From Chitinivorax sp. PXF-14 (GTDB lineage: Bacteria; Pseudomonadota; Gammaproteobacteria; Burkholderiales; SCOH01), in NCBI RefSeq assembly GCF_040812015.1, contig NZ_JBFNXJ010000007.1, forward strand, positions 144,966 to 208,965: a DNA stretch of 64,000 bases. Direction: 5' to 3'. The stretch's first letter is position 1, and the number at the start of each line of letters is the position of its first letter. A program made the translations under genes and the position numbers. Under the pieces are notes generated by a model. That model was not told the origin of the DNA. It saw only the letters and a list, made by a program, of their open reading frames with translations, and searched no databases. This document shows, in pieces, positions 51,713 through 58,794 of this stretch.

Positions 51713-52627
51713 ATGCGTATCGCAATCATGGGGTCAGGCGGCGTCGGTGGCTATTTTGGCGCACGCCTCGCGGCGGCAGGCTGCGATGTCCATTTCATCG
51801 CGCGCGGCGCCCATCTGCAGGCCATGCGCCAGCACGGCCTCAAGGTATCGAGCCGGCTTGGCGACGTGATCATCAAGCCCGCCGCCGTCAGCGACGATCC
51901 GGCCAGCATCGGCCCGGTCGATTATGTGCTGTTCGCGGTCAAGCTGTGGGACGCCGAAGTGGCGGCGCGGGCCTGCGCACCGCTGGTATCGGGCAGCACG
52001 ACGGTGATCCCGTTTCTCAATGGGGTCGAGACGCCGGCATTGCTGGCGCGCGTACTCGGCGCCCAGCACGTGGTCGGCGGCGTGGCCTATATCGCCTCGA
52101 CCATCGCCGAGCCGGGCCATGTCGAGCACACCGGTGAATTCGCCAAGCTGCGGTTCGGCGAGCTCGACGGCGGGCGCTCGCTGCGCCTCGAACGGCTGCG
52201 CGAGACCTGCCTGCAGGCCGGCATCGACGGCGATATCGCCACCGACATTTATCGCGCGCTGTGGGAGAAATATGTGTTCCTGGCCAGTCTGTCGGGCTGG
52301 ACCAGCGTTACGCGTCAGCCGATCGGCCCGATCCGCCACGAGCCGGCCATCCGCCCCTTGCTCGAAGCCGCCATGCAGGAGACCTGGGCCCTGGGCCGGG
52401 CAATGGGGGTGAAGCTGGCGGACGATTGCGTCGCACGCCAGATGGCGACGATCGACGCCCTGCCGGCGGAGATGAAATCGTCGATGCTGCACGATCTCGA
52501 ACACGGCCGCCGGCTCGAAGCGCCGTGGCTGTGCGGCGGCGTGGCCAGGCTGGCGCGCGAGAACGGCCTGAGTGTGCCGGTCAATGCGACCCTGTACGCG
52601 GCGCTCAAGCCGTATTGTGGGGATTAG
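51713..52627 (+). CDS. Ketopantoate-reductase-family (PanE/ApbA) oxidoreductase
   Basis: A 304-residue NADPH-dependent reductase. The Rossmann glycine motif is MGSGGVGGYFGARL (3-16), and the C-terminal helical domain has the typical LPAEMKSSMLHDLEHGRRLE substrate-side segment. The catalytic-type Lys is visible in LWEKYVFLAS, but the Asn residues that follow it in E. coli PanE are not conserved. It may therefore be a paralogue acting on another 2-oxo acid rather than the pantothenate enzyme. GGGAGG precedes the start. Confidence 0.86.
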   Translation: MRIAIMGSGGVGGYFGARLAAAGCDVHFIARGAHLQAMRQHGLKVSSRLGDVIIKPAAVSDDPASIGPVDYVLFAVKLWDAEVAARACAPLVSGSTTVIPFLNGVETPALLARVLGAQHVVGGVAYIASTIAEPGHVEHTGEFAKLRFGELDGGRSLRLERLRETCLQAGIDGDIATDIYRALWEKYVFLASLSGWTSVTRQPIGPIRHEPAIRPLLEAAMQETWALGRAMGVKLADDCVARQMATIDALPAEMKSSMLHDLEHGRRLEAPWLCGGVARLARENGLSVPVNATLYAALKPYCGD

Positions 52628-52640
52628 CCCTCAGCCGAGT

Positions 52641-53255
52641 CTAGAAGTAGACGCGCGCATTGATGCCGACGTGGTTGCCCTTGATGCTCACCGAGTCGTC
52701 GTCCTTCAGCTTGTACTTGATGCCGACGTAGCGCAGGCCGAACGACACGTTGTCGGTCGCGGCGTAGCTGTATTCACCGATCAGGCCGGGCTGGCTCTTG
52801 AAACGGTAGGTGCCGCCGGCGCCGTCCGATTGCTTGTATTCGGGCTGCAGGTCATAACGCAGGCCGACCCCGAGCGAATGCTTGTCGATATGCCAGGCCG
52901 GCAACAGCTCGAGCGGGAAACGCGTGAAGCTCAGGCTGACCTTGGCGCCGGTATCGAGGCGCTCGCCCTGCACCGAGTCATAGTGGTAGCCGAGCGTCGC
53001 CTGCAGCGACAGCGGCAGGCGGGAAAAGCGGTAACGTGTGCCGAGGTCGAGCTGGAACAGGCGGCCAGCGCGAATGTTCTCGTTGTTGATGATCTTGCCG
53101 GTGCTCTTGTCGCTGACGTGGACCTTGCTGAACTCGTCGCCACCGGCGGTCAGGCCGATGCCGGCCACGCCCTGCCAGGCCGATGGTTCTTCTTCGCCAT
53201 AGGCGTGTGCCTGGCTGGCAAGCGCCAATAGCGCCAGCATGCAGATTCTTTTCAT
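52641..53255 (-). CDS. Putative outer-membrane beta-barrel protein
   Basis: A 204-residue protein with a signal peptide (MKRICMLALLALASQAHA). Alternating strands such as LDLGTRYRFSRLPLSLQATLGYHYD and SFGLRYVGIKYK look like a barrel of about 8 strands. It ends in Phe (INARVYF), the usual sorting signal for outer-membrane barrels. ATG 53255 is preferred because AGGGAA lies upstream and it starts the signal peptide. No specific function is recognised. Confidence 0.8.
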   Translation of the reverse strand: MKRICMLALLALASQAHAYGEEEPSAWQGVAGIGLTAGGDEFSKVHVSDKSTGKIINNENIRAGRLFQLDLGTRYRFSRLPLSLQATLGYHYDSVQGERLDTGAKVSLSFTRFPLELLPAWHIDKHSLGVGLRYDLQPEYKQSDGAGGTYRFKSQPGLIGEYSYAATDNVSFGLRYVGIKYKLKDDDSVSIKGNHVGINARVYF

Positions 53256-53349
53256 GAGCGTTCCCTTGTGTGGTCTTGTCGTCACGCCGGCGATTATATG
53301 TGAGCCGCTGGCGACGCCAGATTTATCAAGTGATTATATTTTCGCAAGA

Positions 53350-53805
53350 TCAGGCGAGCCATTCGAACAGGGTGTCCGGGCAGTGCTCCTCGTTGCCGCT
53401 GCCGTCGCCATGCGACAGCGCGGTGAAGCCGTTGCGCTCATAGAAGCGTTGCGCGTCATGGTTGCGGGCAAAGCTGTAGAGCCTGATCGGCGCGCCGAGT
53501 ATCGACTTGGCGCGGTCGAGCAGCAAGGTGCCGAGCCCCTGCCCGACGTGCTCGGGATGCAGGTAGAGCTGGTCGATCCAGCCCGCTTCGCCGTCGCGCG
53601 ACAGCACCATCATGCCGACGACCGCATCGCAGAGCGTGGCGACGGTGACGTCGAACACGGGGATCACCAGCTCGCGCAGCCACTGCCGCACCTCGTCATC
53701 GGTGTGCATCAGCGGGGCATAAGGCAGGAAGGCGCGGCGCGATGCGAGGTAGACCTCGGCGATCGCCTCGGCGTCGTCCGCTGTGGCGGGCCTGAGCTGA
53801 TACAT
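53350..53805 (-). CDS. GNAT-family N-acetyltransferase
   Basis: A 151-residue GNAT protein with the acetyl-CoA motif HVGQGLGTLLLDRAKS (about 90-105) and the motif B segment AQRFYERNGFTAL. The substrate is unknown. It lies 43 bp downstream of the inositol phosphatase gene on the same strand. Confidence 0.9.
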   Translation of the reverse strand: MYQLRPATADDAEAIAEVYLASRRAFLPYAPLMHTDDEVRQWLRELVIPVFDVTVATLCDAVVGMMVLSRDGEAGWIDQLYLHPEHVGQGLGTLLLDRAKSILGAPIRLYSFARNHDAQRFYERNGFTALSHGDGSGNEEHCPDTLFEWLA

Positions 53806-53848
53806 GGTGCCTCCGGCGGTGGCAACCGGCGGGTCGTCCCGCCGCCGC

Positions 53849-54652
53849 TTATTTGTTGAACTGCACCCAGCCCTGCCACTGCTCGAACAGCACCGGGTTC
53901 AGGGCCGCCACGGCGGAGCGGCGCCAGATATTGTCCTGCCAGAAGTCGGGGTGATGGATGCTGCCCAGCCTGCCGCCGGCTTCGAGCAGGATCAGCGAAC
54001 CGGCTGCGTAGTCCCACAGGCGCTGGCCGCCATGCAGGATGACGTCGAAACGGCCGGCCGCCACCCAGCACCAGTCCAGCGTCGAGGCGCCGAGGTTGCG
54101 CTGGCTGCCATACGGCGAGACGGTCATCAGGCGGGCCGGCAGCTTGCCCGGCAGCCATTTGAGCTCGACCCCGGCCACGGCCTCGCTCATTGGCGGCGAG
54201 TGCGGCTTGAGCGGCAGGCGGTTGCCGTTCATGTAGGCGCCATGGCCCTGCAGCGCGCAGAACATTTCGTCCGCGCACGGGTTGTAGATCACGCCGAGTA
54301 CCGGCCGGCCGTGGCGCAGATAGGCCACCGAGATGGCGAACAGCGGCAGGCCATGCACGAAGTTGGTGGTGCCGTCGATCGGGTCGACACACCACAGGCC
54401 GTCCTTGCCCGATTCCCACAGCGCTTCCTGTTCGGCTTCGGTCATCTCCTCGCCCAGCACCGGGGCGTCGATGATGGTGGGCAATACGCGCTTGAGGCCC
54501 TCCTGCGAGGCCAGGTCGGCCTCGGTGAACATGGTGCCGTCGTCCTTGCGTGCGAATGCGACGTTGAGGAAGCGCGGCATCACCTCTTGCTGAGCGATGA
54601 GCCTGACCGCGGCCATCACCTCCTCGAGCGTGTTCCAACCGATATCAGGCAT
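53849..54652 (-). CDS. Inositol monophosphatase family protein (SuhB/HisN-like)
   Basis: A 267-residue metal-dependent phosphatase. The family metal-binding sites are present: TEADLASQ, GEEM, DPIDGTTNFVHG and WDYAAGSLILLEAGG. It may dephosphorylate myo-inositol phosphates, histidinol phosphate or 3'-phosphoadenosine nucleotides; the sequence does not decide between them. ATG 54652 overlaps the stop of the thioredoxin-like gene by 8 bp, so they are co-expressed. Confidence 0.92.
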   Translation of the reverse strand: MPDIGWNTLEEVMAAVRLIAQQEVMPRFLNVAFARKDDGTMFTEADLASQEGLKRVLPTIIDAPVLGEEMTEAEQEALWESGKDGLWCVDPIDGTTNFVHGLPLFAISVAYLRHGRPVLGVIYNPCADEMFCALQGHGAYMNGNRLPLKPHSPPMSEAVAGVELKWLPGKLPARLMTVSPYGSQRNLGASTLDWCWVAAGRFDVILHGGQRLWDYAAGSLILLEAGGRLGSIHHPDFWQDNIWRRSAVAALNPVLFEQWQGWVQFNK

Positions 54653-55208
54653 CTTCTCTCCATTTGATCGAGCAGCCGATGCTCGGGATTTGCTGTTGCG
54701 GGCCCTGGCCGGTGCTCGCGATCTGTTGCATGGCGTCCAGCAGCTCGTGACGATTGTCCGGCGGCGGGGGCGCCTGGCGCCCGGTGCTGTCGAAACGGCC
54801 GCGATACTGTAATTGGCCCTGCGCGTTGTAGCCGAAGAAATCCGGCGTGCACACCGCACCGTAGGCACGGGCGACATCCTGCCCCTCGTCGTAGAGATAG
54901 GGAAAGCCGAAGCCGTGCGCGCGTGCAAACCCGGCCATCTGCTCGGGGCCATCCTCGGGGTAGGCGCGGGCATCGTTCGCCGAGATGGCGACCACGCCGA
55001 TGCCGGCGGCCTGCAGGCTGCGCGCGTCCACTACCAGCCGCTCGACGATGGCCTTGACGAAGGGGCAGTGATTGCAGATGAACATGACCAGCAGGCCGTT
55101 CGGGCCGCTCACCTCGGCCAGGCGATAACGCTTGCCGTCGGTGCCGGGCAGCTCGAAATCGGGCGCGGGCAGGCCAAAGTCGCAAATCGGGGTGGTCAGC
55201 GCAACCAT
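54645..55208 (-). CDS. Thioredoxin-family protein (AhpC/TSA-like) with CNHC motif
   Basis: A 187-residue thioredoxin-fold protein of the type often annotated as thioredoxin or redoxin family. The active site is Cys45-Asn-His-Cys48 (MFICNHCPFVKA), and VVAISANDARAYPEDGPEQM is typical of the group. No signal peptide is seen. The frame can be extended by six codons to a TTG, but ATG 55208 gives the usual N-terminus. It probably reduces peroxides or disulfides in the cytoplasm. Confidence 0.88.
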   Translation of the reverse strand: MVALTTPICDFGLPAPDFELPGTDGKRYRLAEVSGPNGLLVMFICNHCPFVKAIVERLVVDARSLQAAGIGVVAISANDARAYPEDGPEQMAGFARAHGFGFPYLYDEGQDVARAYGAVCTPDFFGYNAQGQLQYRGRFDSTGRQAPPPPDNRHELLDAMQQIASTGQGPQQQIPSIGCSIKWREDA

Positions 55209-55333
55209 AGTGGGTTCTCGCAACAAACGATGATGAGGTGGCCGGCGACATCCGGCAAACCGCTACAATACGGGCTGGCGCGCTTGCCGGCGTGCCCTGT
55301 GTCGAATCTTACCATCCGTTTTCCGAGGCCGTC

Positions 55334-56053
55334 ATGCCACGTTTCTTTATCGAATCGCCCCTCGCCGCAGGCCAATCCATCGAGCTGCCCGAGGCTGTCT
55401 GCCGGCATGTGCAGGTGCTGCGCCTGGCCCCCGGCGATGTGGTGACGCTGTTCGACGGCAGCGGTGGCGAATACGAGGCGCGTATCGACGACATCGGCAA
55501 GAAACGTGTCGCGGCCACGCTGGGCGCCCACCTGGCCGTCGAGCGCGAATCACTGCTGGCGATCACGCTGGTACAGGCCGTATCGAGCGGCGACCGCATG
55601 GATTACACCTTGCAGAAGGCCGTGGAGCTTGGCGTGACGGCCATCGTGCCGGTGATCAGCGAGCGCAGCGTGGTGCGGCTAAGCGGTGAGCGCGCCGACA
55701 AGCGCGTGCAGCATTGGCAAGGGGTGGTGCAGTCGGCGTGCGAGCAATGCGGCCGCAACCGCGTGCCGAGCGTGGCGCCGCTGCTGAGCTTCGAGGGCTG
55801 GCTGCGCAGCGCGCAAGCGGCGGGCACGCGCTTCATGCTGTCGCCACAGGGCCGTGGGCGCTTGCGCGAGCTGTCGCCGGTGGGCGAGCTGGCCCTGCTC
55901 GCCGGCCCCGAGGGCGGCCTGACGGCTGCAGAAGAGACCGCCGCGCTGGCGTCAGGCTGGCAGCCCCTGCTACTCGGGCCGCGCATCCTGCGCACCGAGA
56001 CGGCGGCAGTCGCGACGATTGCGGCGCTGCAGGCCCTGTGGGGCGATGTCTAG
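55334..56053 (+). CDS. rsmE: 16S rRNA m3U1498 methyltransferase
   Basis: A 239-residue SPOUT-class methyltransferase that methylates U1498 of 16S rRNA. It has an N-terminal PUA-like domain (LPEAVCRHVQVLRLAPGD) and the trefoil-knot SAM-binding motifs LLAGPEGGLTAAE and LGPRILRTETAAVATIAAL. The length is normal. parS site 4 lies 23 bp after its stop. Confidence 0.96.
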   Translation: MPRFFIESPLAAGQSIELPEAVCRHVQVLRLAPGDVVTLFDGSGGEYEARIDDIGKKRVAATLGAHLAVERESLLAITLVQAVSSGDRMDYTLQKAVELGVTAIVPVISERSVVRLSGERADKRVQHWQGVVQSACEQCGRNRVPSVAPLLSFEGWLRSAQAAGTRFMLSPQGRGRLRELSPVGELALLAGPEGGLTAAEETAALASGWQPLLLGPRILRTETAAVATIAALQALWGDV

Positions 56054-56076
56054 GTAGCGGTTACCGCCTCAAGGCG

Positions 56077-56090
56077 GTTCCACGTGAAAC
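56077..56090. other. parS site 4 (one change)
   Basis: GTTCCACGTGAAAC differs from the perfect core at one base. TGTTCCACGTGAAACA is a known functional parS in Bacillus subtilis. The site is intergenic, between convergent genes. Confidence 0.78.
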
Positions 56091-56101
56091 CTGCGGCGGA
56101 C

Positions 56102-56389
56102 TTACCGCTTCCCTGCGTTCCAGGCTGCGTCGACCTTGGCCTGGGCGTCGTCGAGCCGCGCTCGTGCGTTGGCTTCGCCTTGTTTGGCCGCTTCGAGCTG
56201 TTTCTGTGCGTCGTTCAGCCGCGCCTGGGCGCTGCGCTCGGTTTCGCTGGCATCGTCGAGTTTTTGTTTGGCGGCGATCCAGTCGCTGCGTGCCTGTTCG
56301 TGGCCCAGCTGGGCGCGTAGCAACTCGCCATCGGCCATGGCGGCCATCGGTACGGTGAGCAGCAGGAGGGCGAGAGTCTGTTTGATCAT
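56102..56389 (-). CDS. Small exported coiled-coil protein
   Basis: A 95-residue protein with a signal peptide (ending MAAMA). The mature part is a single long Ala/Gln/Glu/Lys-rich coiled coil (about 20-90) built from repeats such as ARLDDAQ and ARLNDAQKQLEAA. It has no cysteine and no lipobox. It resembles Lpp-like or TolC-coiled-coil sequences only in composition. The function is unknown. It lies 10 bp downstream of the DUF4136 lipoprotein gene and probably shares its transcript. Confidence 0.78.
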   Translation of the reverse strand: MIKQTLALLLLTVPMAAMADGELLRAQLGHEQARSDWIAAKQKLDDASETERSAQARLNDAQKQLEAAKQGEANARARLDDAQAKVDAAWNAGKR

Positions 56390-56399
56390 GTGTTGTCCC

Positions 56400-56993
56400 T
56401 TATTTCGGCAGGTTCTTGAGAATATCGAACACGATATCCTGGATCTGTTTATCGCTGATTTTTGCCGGGTCGCCGAGCGTGTTGCTGTAGATACCGCGCC
56501 ACACCAGCTTGTTGCTGGCGCTGTCCTGTAGGTCGATGATCAGGCTGCCCTCGCGGTATTCGTAGCTGCGCACGGTGTCGATCGGCGGCCCCCAGTAGCC
56601 CCAGCTCAGCGCGCCCCAGCAATGGCGTGTGCCGCAGGCGACTATCGGGGCCGGGTACAGCGGGTCGGCGACGATGCGCTGCTTCTGCTGCACGCCGATG
56701 TGATAGGACACGAGATAGCGCGCATCGCTGTAGGCGACCTTGCGGAAGGCGAGGCGCCCGAGCTCGGTGTCGATCGCGCTTTCGAGCTTGCCGCGCACGA
56801 TGTCGTTGTCGATGTCGGCGTTGAGCGCCGTCACGGCCGGCCGCGGCTCGGGCCTGGCCCAGGCATAGGGGCTTTGCGGCACGACCCGCGCCTCGTTGTC
56901 CTGCACGATGTGCACGCTGCCGCCACAGCCGGCGAGCGGCCCCAGGGCCAGCGCCAGCGCGGCGACCGGCAGCAAACGCGGGATCAGTTGCAT
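56400..56993 (-). CDS. DUF4136-family lipoprotein
   Basis: A 197-residue lipoprotein. The signal peptide ends with lipobox LAGC (Cys23). The body matches the DUF4136 pattern: YAWARPEP, LESAIDTELGRLAFRKV, a YLVSYHIGVQQK strand, and the ending GDPAKISDKQIQDIVFDILKNLP. AGGAGG precedes the start. The role of the family is unknown; outer-membrane anchoring is expected. Confidence 0.9.
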   Translation of the reverse strand: MQLIPRLLPVAALALALGPLAGCGGSVHIVQDNEARVVPQSPYAWARPEPRPAVTALNADIDNDIVRGKLESAIDTELGRLAFRKVAYSDARYLVSYHIGVQQKQRIVADPLYPAPIVACGTRHCWGALSWGYWGPPIDTVRSYEYREGSLIIDLQDSASNKLVWRGIYSNTLGDPAKISDKQIQDIVFDILKNLPK

Positions 56994-57043
56994 GATGGGC
57001 CTCCTTATCCTGGCGTGTTGGACCATGCCGGTACGGCCTGCGT

Positions 57044-57709
57044 TCAGCGCTTGCGGCACAGCGTCAGCCCGTCGCCGATCGGCATCAGCGTGTAGTCGAT
57101 GCGCGCGTCCTGCTGCAGGAAGGCGTTGAACCGGCGGATCACGCCGATGCTGGGCGTATCGTCGAGTGATGGGTCCTGCGCCACGCGGCCGCTGAGGAAC
57201 ATATTGTCGAGCACGATCAGGCCGCCCTGGCGCACGAGCTGCAGGCAGCGCTCGTAGTAGTCGGGATAGGAGGTCTTGTCGGCGTCGATAAAGGCGAAAT
57301 CGAACTGCCCCGCCCTGCCCTGCGCCAGCAGCTCGTCGAGCGTGCGCACGGCCGGCTGCAGTCGCAGCTGAATGCGCTGTTCCATGCCGGCTTCGTGCCA
57401 GTAGCGGCGCGCGATTTTGGTGAATTCCTCGCTGAGGTCGCAGGCGATCAGCTCGCCGTCGTCGGGCAGCGCCAGCGCCACGGTCAGCGCGCTGTAGCCG
57501 GTGAAGCTGCCGATCTCGATGCAGTGCCGCGCGCCGATCAGCGTGACGAGAAAGCTCAAGAGCTGGCCCTGCTCGGGCGCGATCTGCATCTTGGCCATGC
57601 GGTGGCCGGCCGTTTCCTGGCGCAGGCGGGTGAGGATGTCGGCTTCGCGGATGCCGTTCTGCACCAGGTAGGCGTGCAGGGCGTCGTTCATGGCGAGGGT
57701 CTGGTTCAT
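57044..57709 (-). CDS. Class I SAM-dependent O-methyltransferase (family 3)
   Basis: A 221-residue enzyme of the catechol/caffeoyl-CoA O-methyltransferase type. SAM motif I is EIGSFTGYSALTVALAL, and the metal-binding residues lie in FIDADKTSYPDYYE and VLDNMFLSGRV. ATG 57709 was chosen because it begins the usual N-terminal helix. The natural substrate in bacteria is usually not known. It is separated from the next upstream gene by a terminator. Confidence 0.92.
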   Translation of the reverse strand: MNQTLAMNDALHAYLVQNGIREADILTRLRQETAGHRMAKMQIAPEQGQLLSFLVTLIGARHCIEIGSFTGYSALTVALALPDDGELIACDLSEEFTKIARRYWHEAGMEQRIQLRLQPAVRTLDELLAQGRAGQFDFAFIDADKTSYPDYYERCLQLVRQGGLIVLDNMFLSGRVAQDPSLDDTPSIGVIRRFNAFLQQDARIDYTLMPIGDGLTLCRKR

Positions 57710-57798
57710 GGTGCGGGGGCGGTGCGGAAAACGCCCGACTTTAACGCAAAACCCCCGCCCGGGAAAATCGCACGGGGCCATGGTGCGCGCGCCATGAA

Positions 57799-57823
57799 AA
57801 ACGGCGAGCCAGGCTCGCCGTTT
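57799..57823 (-). terminator. Terminator of PEP-CTERM gene 3
   Basis: AAACGGCGAG (57799-57808) and CTCGCCGTTT (57814-57823). Read on the minus strand the stem is followed by TTTTTC, fitting the gene that ends at 57845. Confidence 0.85.
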
Positions 57824-57844
57824 CCTCCCTGATGCAACGCTGCC

Positions 57845-58615
57845 TTATTGCTTGCGGCGGCGCACGGCGAAGCCAACCAGGCCGAGGCCGGACAGCATCA
57901 TCAGGTACTCGGAGGGCTCCGGCACCGGTGCGACGCTGGCGCCGACCTGGGCGGTGGCATTGGCACCGAAATAGCCGTGCATCGGCGTGCCGTCGGTGTT
58001 GACGAAGGCCAGCCTCAGCGTGCCGCTCTTGCTGCCGTCGGTGATGCCGGCGCTGGTCTGGCTGTAGCCGTATTGCGTGCCGTCGCTCTCGGTCAGGCCG
58101 CTGTAGAAGATAACCGAAGCGTTGGCGCGATTGTCGTCGGCCAGGTTGTCATCGTGGGCGATCAGGCTGTAATGAGCCGAGAACACGACGGCAGCCATGC
58201 CGTTGATGGTGAAGTTGGCAGACTTCGAGGCGTAGCTGTTGATGTTCCAGACGTCGGCGAGCGGTGCCGTCATGTTGGCGTTCGAGGAGATGCTGCTGTC
58301 GGAGTTGCCGGCGTTGGCATAGCCATTGGCGAAGCTGCTGATGGCCGACAAGGCGGGAGTCGGGGTCCAGCTCGAGCGGTAGTCCGACGAGGCGACGGAG
58401 CTAAGGTTGGTGAAGTTGTAGGCGCCAGACCATTTCGACGCATCGCTGAAATTTACGCTCGGAGTTTCGCCGTCGAGCGGGTTGATGTCGTAGATGCTCA
58501 CGGTGAAGCTCGACCAGTCGATCGAGGCCGAGGCGCTGAGCGGCGTGGCCGCATGGGCGGCCAGCGATGCGCCGCCGAGCATGGCGGCAATGGCCAGTTT
58601 CTTGAATGCTGTCAT
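57845..58615 (-). CDS. PEP-CTERM sorting domain protein 3
   Basis: A 256-residue exported protein with a signal peptide (ending AAHA). The Ser/Asn/Ala-rich mature part has almost no charged residues and no cysteine. The tail is canonical: VPEPSEYLMMLSGLGLVGFAVRRRKQ in parts, with the PEP motif, a hydrophobic helix and a basic end. Its upstream region carries the best sigma-54 promoter match of the window. The role is unknown; cell-surface or matrix association is expected. Confidence 0.93.
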   Translation of the reverse strand: MTAFKKLAIAAMLGGASLAAHAATPLSASASIDWSSFTVSIYDINPLDGETPSVNFSDASKWSGAYNFTNLSSVASSDYRSSWTPTPALSAISSFANGYANAGNSDSSISSNANMTAPLADVWNINSYASKSANFTINGMAAVVFSAHYSLIAHDDNLADDNRANASVIFYSGLTESDGTQYGYSQTSAGITDGSKSGTLRLAFVNTDGTPMHGYFGANATAQVGASVAPVPEPSEYLMMLSGLGLVGFAVRRRKQ

Positions 58616-58665
58616 ATGAGGGTTCCTTTGTTTTTCGTATATGGCTGTGGTCCGATATGGCGAAA

Positions 58666-58681
58666 AGCAAGAAACGGGCCA
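58666..58681 (-). promoter_or_regulatory. Putative sigma-54 promoter of PEP-CTERM gene 3
   Basis: On the minus strand TGGCCCG-TTTC-TTGCT fits the RpoN consensus TGGCACG-N4-TTGCW with one mismatch. The expected transcription start lies about 40 bp before the ATG. Confidence 0.7.
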
Positions 58682-58794
58682 TTCTATGAATCTGCTTTCA
58701 AATCAATGGTCTCATCATCAGGGCTGCCGGCCAGTATCGACAGGCTGTCAAATATGTCGACAGCGTAAATATGGCCGGCGGCGTTTTTATGTGC

